Below, piece by piece: positions 62,985-64,000 of a stretch of DNA of 64,000 nt. The stretch's first letter is position 1; every line of letters starts with the position of its first letter. This stretch comes from Conexibacter arvalis (GTDB lineage Bacteria > Actinomycetota > Thermoleophilia > Solirubrobacterales > Solirubrobacteraceae), in assembly GCF_014199525.1 (NCBI RefSeq), contig NZ_JACHNU010000010.1, forward strand, positions 1-64,000, read 5' to 3'. The notes under the pieces are model-generated. The model made no database searches and was not told the DNA's origin. It worked only from the letters and a program-made list of their open reading frames with translations. Made by a program: the position numbers and the translations under genes.

Positions 62985-64000
62985 ATGCCGATCCGCAGCC
63001 GCGTCCTCGTCGCGCTCGCCGCCCTCCTGAGCGTCGTCGCGCTGCTCGGCACGTGGGTCGACCGCCAGCTGCTGAACACCGACGACTGGACGACGACCAG
63101 CGCGGCGCTGCTGCGCGACGACGACGTCCGCCAGCCGGTCGCCGACGCAATCGCGGCGCAGGTCGCCGACGGCTCGCGCGCGACCGCGGCGCTCGAGGAG
63201 CTGCTGCCGCCGCGGCTGCAGCCGCTCGCGCCGCAGGCCGGCGCGCTCGTGCGCGAGGCGGCCCAGCGCGCGACCGAGCGGCTGCTCGACGGTCCGCGGG
63301 TGCAGCGGCTGTGGGTCGACGCCAACCGCGTCACGCACGAGCAGCTCGTCGACATCGTCGACGGCGGCGGCGCGGTGATCGCCGGCCGCGGCCTCGTGCT
63401 CGACCTGCGCCCGCTCGCGGTCGAGATCGCGCGGCAGGCCGGCTTCAGCGGCGATCGCGTGGAGCGGCTGCCGGCGCCGCGCGGCCGGATCGTGCTGCTG
63501 AGAGAGGACCAGGTCGACGCGCTGCGCGAGATCGGCGACCTGCTCCACACGCTGTCGTGGCTGCCGGCGCTGCTCGCGCTGGCGCTCTACGCGCTCGCGA
63601 TCCAGCAGGCGCGCGCCGCCCGCCGCCGGGCGCTGCTCGCCGCCGGCGCGAGCCTCGCGGCGGTCGGGCTGATCGCGCTGATCGTGCGGCGGGCGGCCGG
63701 CCACGTGGTCGTCGACACGGTCGCCGGCGACGGTCCGTACGTGCCGACCGCGCAGGCGGTCTGGCAGATCGCGACGACGCTCCTCTCCGAGCTGGCGGTC
63801 GTCGTGCTGATCGCCGGGCTCCTCACCGCGCTCGGCGCCTGGCTCGCCGGGCCGGGGCGCCGCGCCAGCTGGCTGCGGGCGCGGATCGCGCCGGCGCTCG
63901 CGACCGACCCGGCGGCCGTGCTCGGCGTCACCGTGCTCGTCTACCTCGCGCTGCTGGCATGGGGGCCGCTGGCGGTCCTGCGGCGGCCGCTGGCGATCGC
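62985..64000 (+). CDS. membrane protein, incomplete at window end
   Basis: 338 codons visible. An N-terminal helix (VLVALAALLSVVALLGTW), a soluble extracytoplasmic-like region of about 170 residues (VDRQLLNTDDWTTTSAALLR; VREAAQRATERLLD), then several membrane helices (WLPALLALALYALAIQQ; LLAAGASLAAVGLIALIVRR; VVVLIAGLLTALGAWLA). The layout recalls actinobacterial integral membrane proteins with a large first loop. The stop lies beyond the window. Divergent from the SHOCT gene. Confidence 0.65.
   Translation, partial: MPIRSRVLVALAALLSVVALLGTWVDRQLLNTDDWTTTSAALLRDDDVRQPVADAIAAQVADGSRATAALEELLPPRLQPLAPQAGALVREAAQRATERLLDGPRVQRLWVDANRVTHEQLVDIVDGGGAVIAGRGLVLDLRPLAVEIARQAGFSGDRVERLPAPRGRIVLLREDQVDALREIGDLLHTLSWLPALLALALYALAIQQARAARRRALLAAGASLAAVGLIALIVRRAAGHVVVDTVAGDGPYVPTAQAVWQIATTLLSELAVVVLIAGLLTALGAWLAGPGRRASWLRARIAPALATDPAAVLGVTVLVYLALLAWGPLAVLRRPLAI

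Overview
The window looks like chromosomal DNA of a very GC-rich actinobacterium, most likely the Thermoleophilia/Solirubrobacterales branch (Conexibacter-like). The reasons are codon third positions that are almost all G or C, an actinobacterial dnaK-grpE-dnaJ-hspR operon, abundant GTG starts, and many genes with a TANNNT -10 box only 6-9 bases before the start codon (leaderless transcripts). One oddity is that AGA arginine codons are frequent, although such a composition should make them rare. The taxonomic call is inference from these traits.

Layout. 1-3.2 kb is a less GC-rich accessory edge: a SHOCT-domain protein with an overlapping unknown partner, a PASTA lipoprotein, a small Cys-rich secreted protein with a probable frameshift, a candidate small RNA, several hairpins and two similar coding remnants. 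3.3-6.4 kb has a secreted protein with calcium-binding GGxGxD repeats and two TetR regulators. 6.4-18.4 kb is a purine biosynthesis region read mostly on the minus strand (purB; purC-purS-purQ-purL, then purF; purD-purE and a GYD-domain protein). It is interrupted by a DUF5615/DUF433-type toxin-antitoxin pair with a broken antitoxin and by a secreted repeat protein.

18.5-26.9 kb is the heat-shock region: clpB alone, then dnaK-grpE-dnaJ-hspR, both preceded by a shared HspR-like operator, followed by an endonuclease III-like gene. 26.9-31.0 kb carries a PfkB kinase, an alpha/beta hydrolase, a CAP-domain protein and a large membrane protein. 31.1-35.8 kb is an inositol block: a PAP2-type membrane enzyme, a CDP-alcohol phosphatidyltransferase, inositol-1-phosphate synthase and a glycosyltransferase-PHP phosphoesterase fusion. 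It is followed by a uracil-DNA-glycosylase-like protein with a rewritten catalytic motif.

36.5-46.7 kb is a mixed set of enzymes (quinone oxidoreductase, lipase, glyoxalase-like protein, RNA methyltransferase, M3-like peptidase, GFA protein), an Ala/Arg-rich histone-like protein joined to a phasin-like domain, ornithine carbamoyltransferase and an endonuclease/exonuclease/phosphatase protein. Tandem repeats and a large inverted repeat lie between genes. 46.8-51.8 kb is thiamine biosynthesis: a TPP riboswitch drives thiO-thiS-thiG, with thiE on the opposite strand. 51.9-55.7 kb holds the E3 (lpd) and E2 subunits of a 2-oxoacid dehydrogenase complex, without E1. 55.8-57.8 kb is an ECF sigma factor with a membrane-anchored propeller-type anti-sigma candidate. 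57.9-64.0 kb is an ion-transport and envelope region: an MFS remnant, a potassium channel, a cation/proton antiporter with an RCK domain, DUF1269, DUF6325 and SHOCT proteins, a TetR regulator and a membrane protein cut by the window end.

No rRNA, tRNA, CRISPR array, insertion sequence or replication origin was recognised. The most interesting leads are the glycosyltransferase-PHP fusion beside inositol phosphate synthase, the shared HspR operator, the candidate small RNA at 2.9 kb, the Arg-rich phasin-like protein, and the degenerate UDG homologue.
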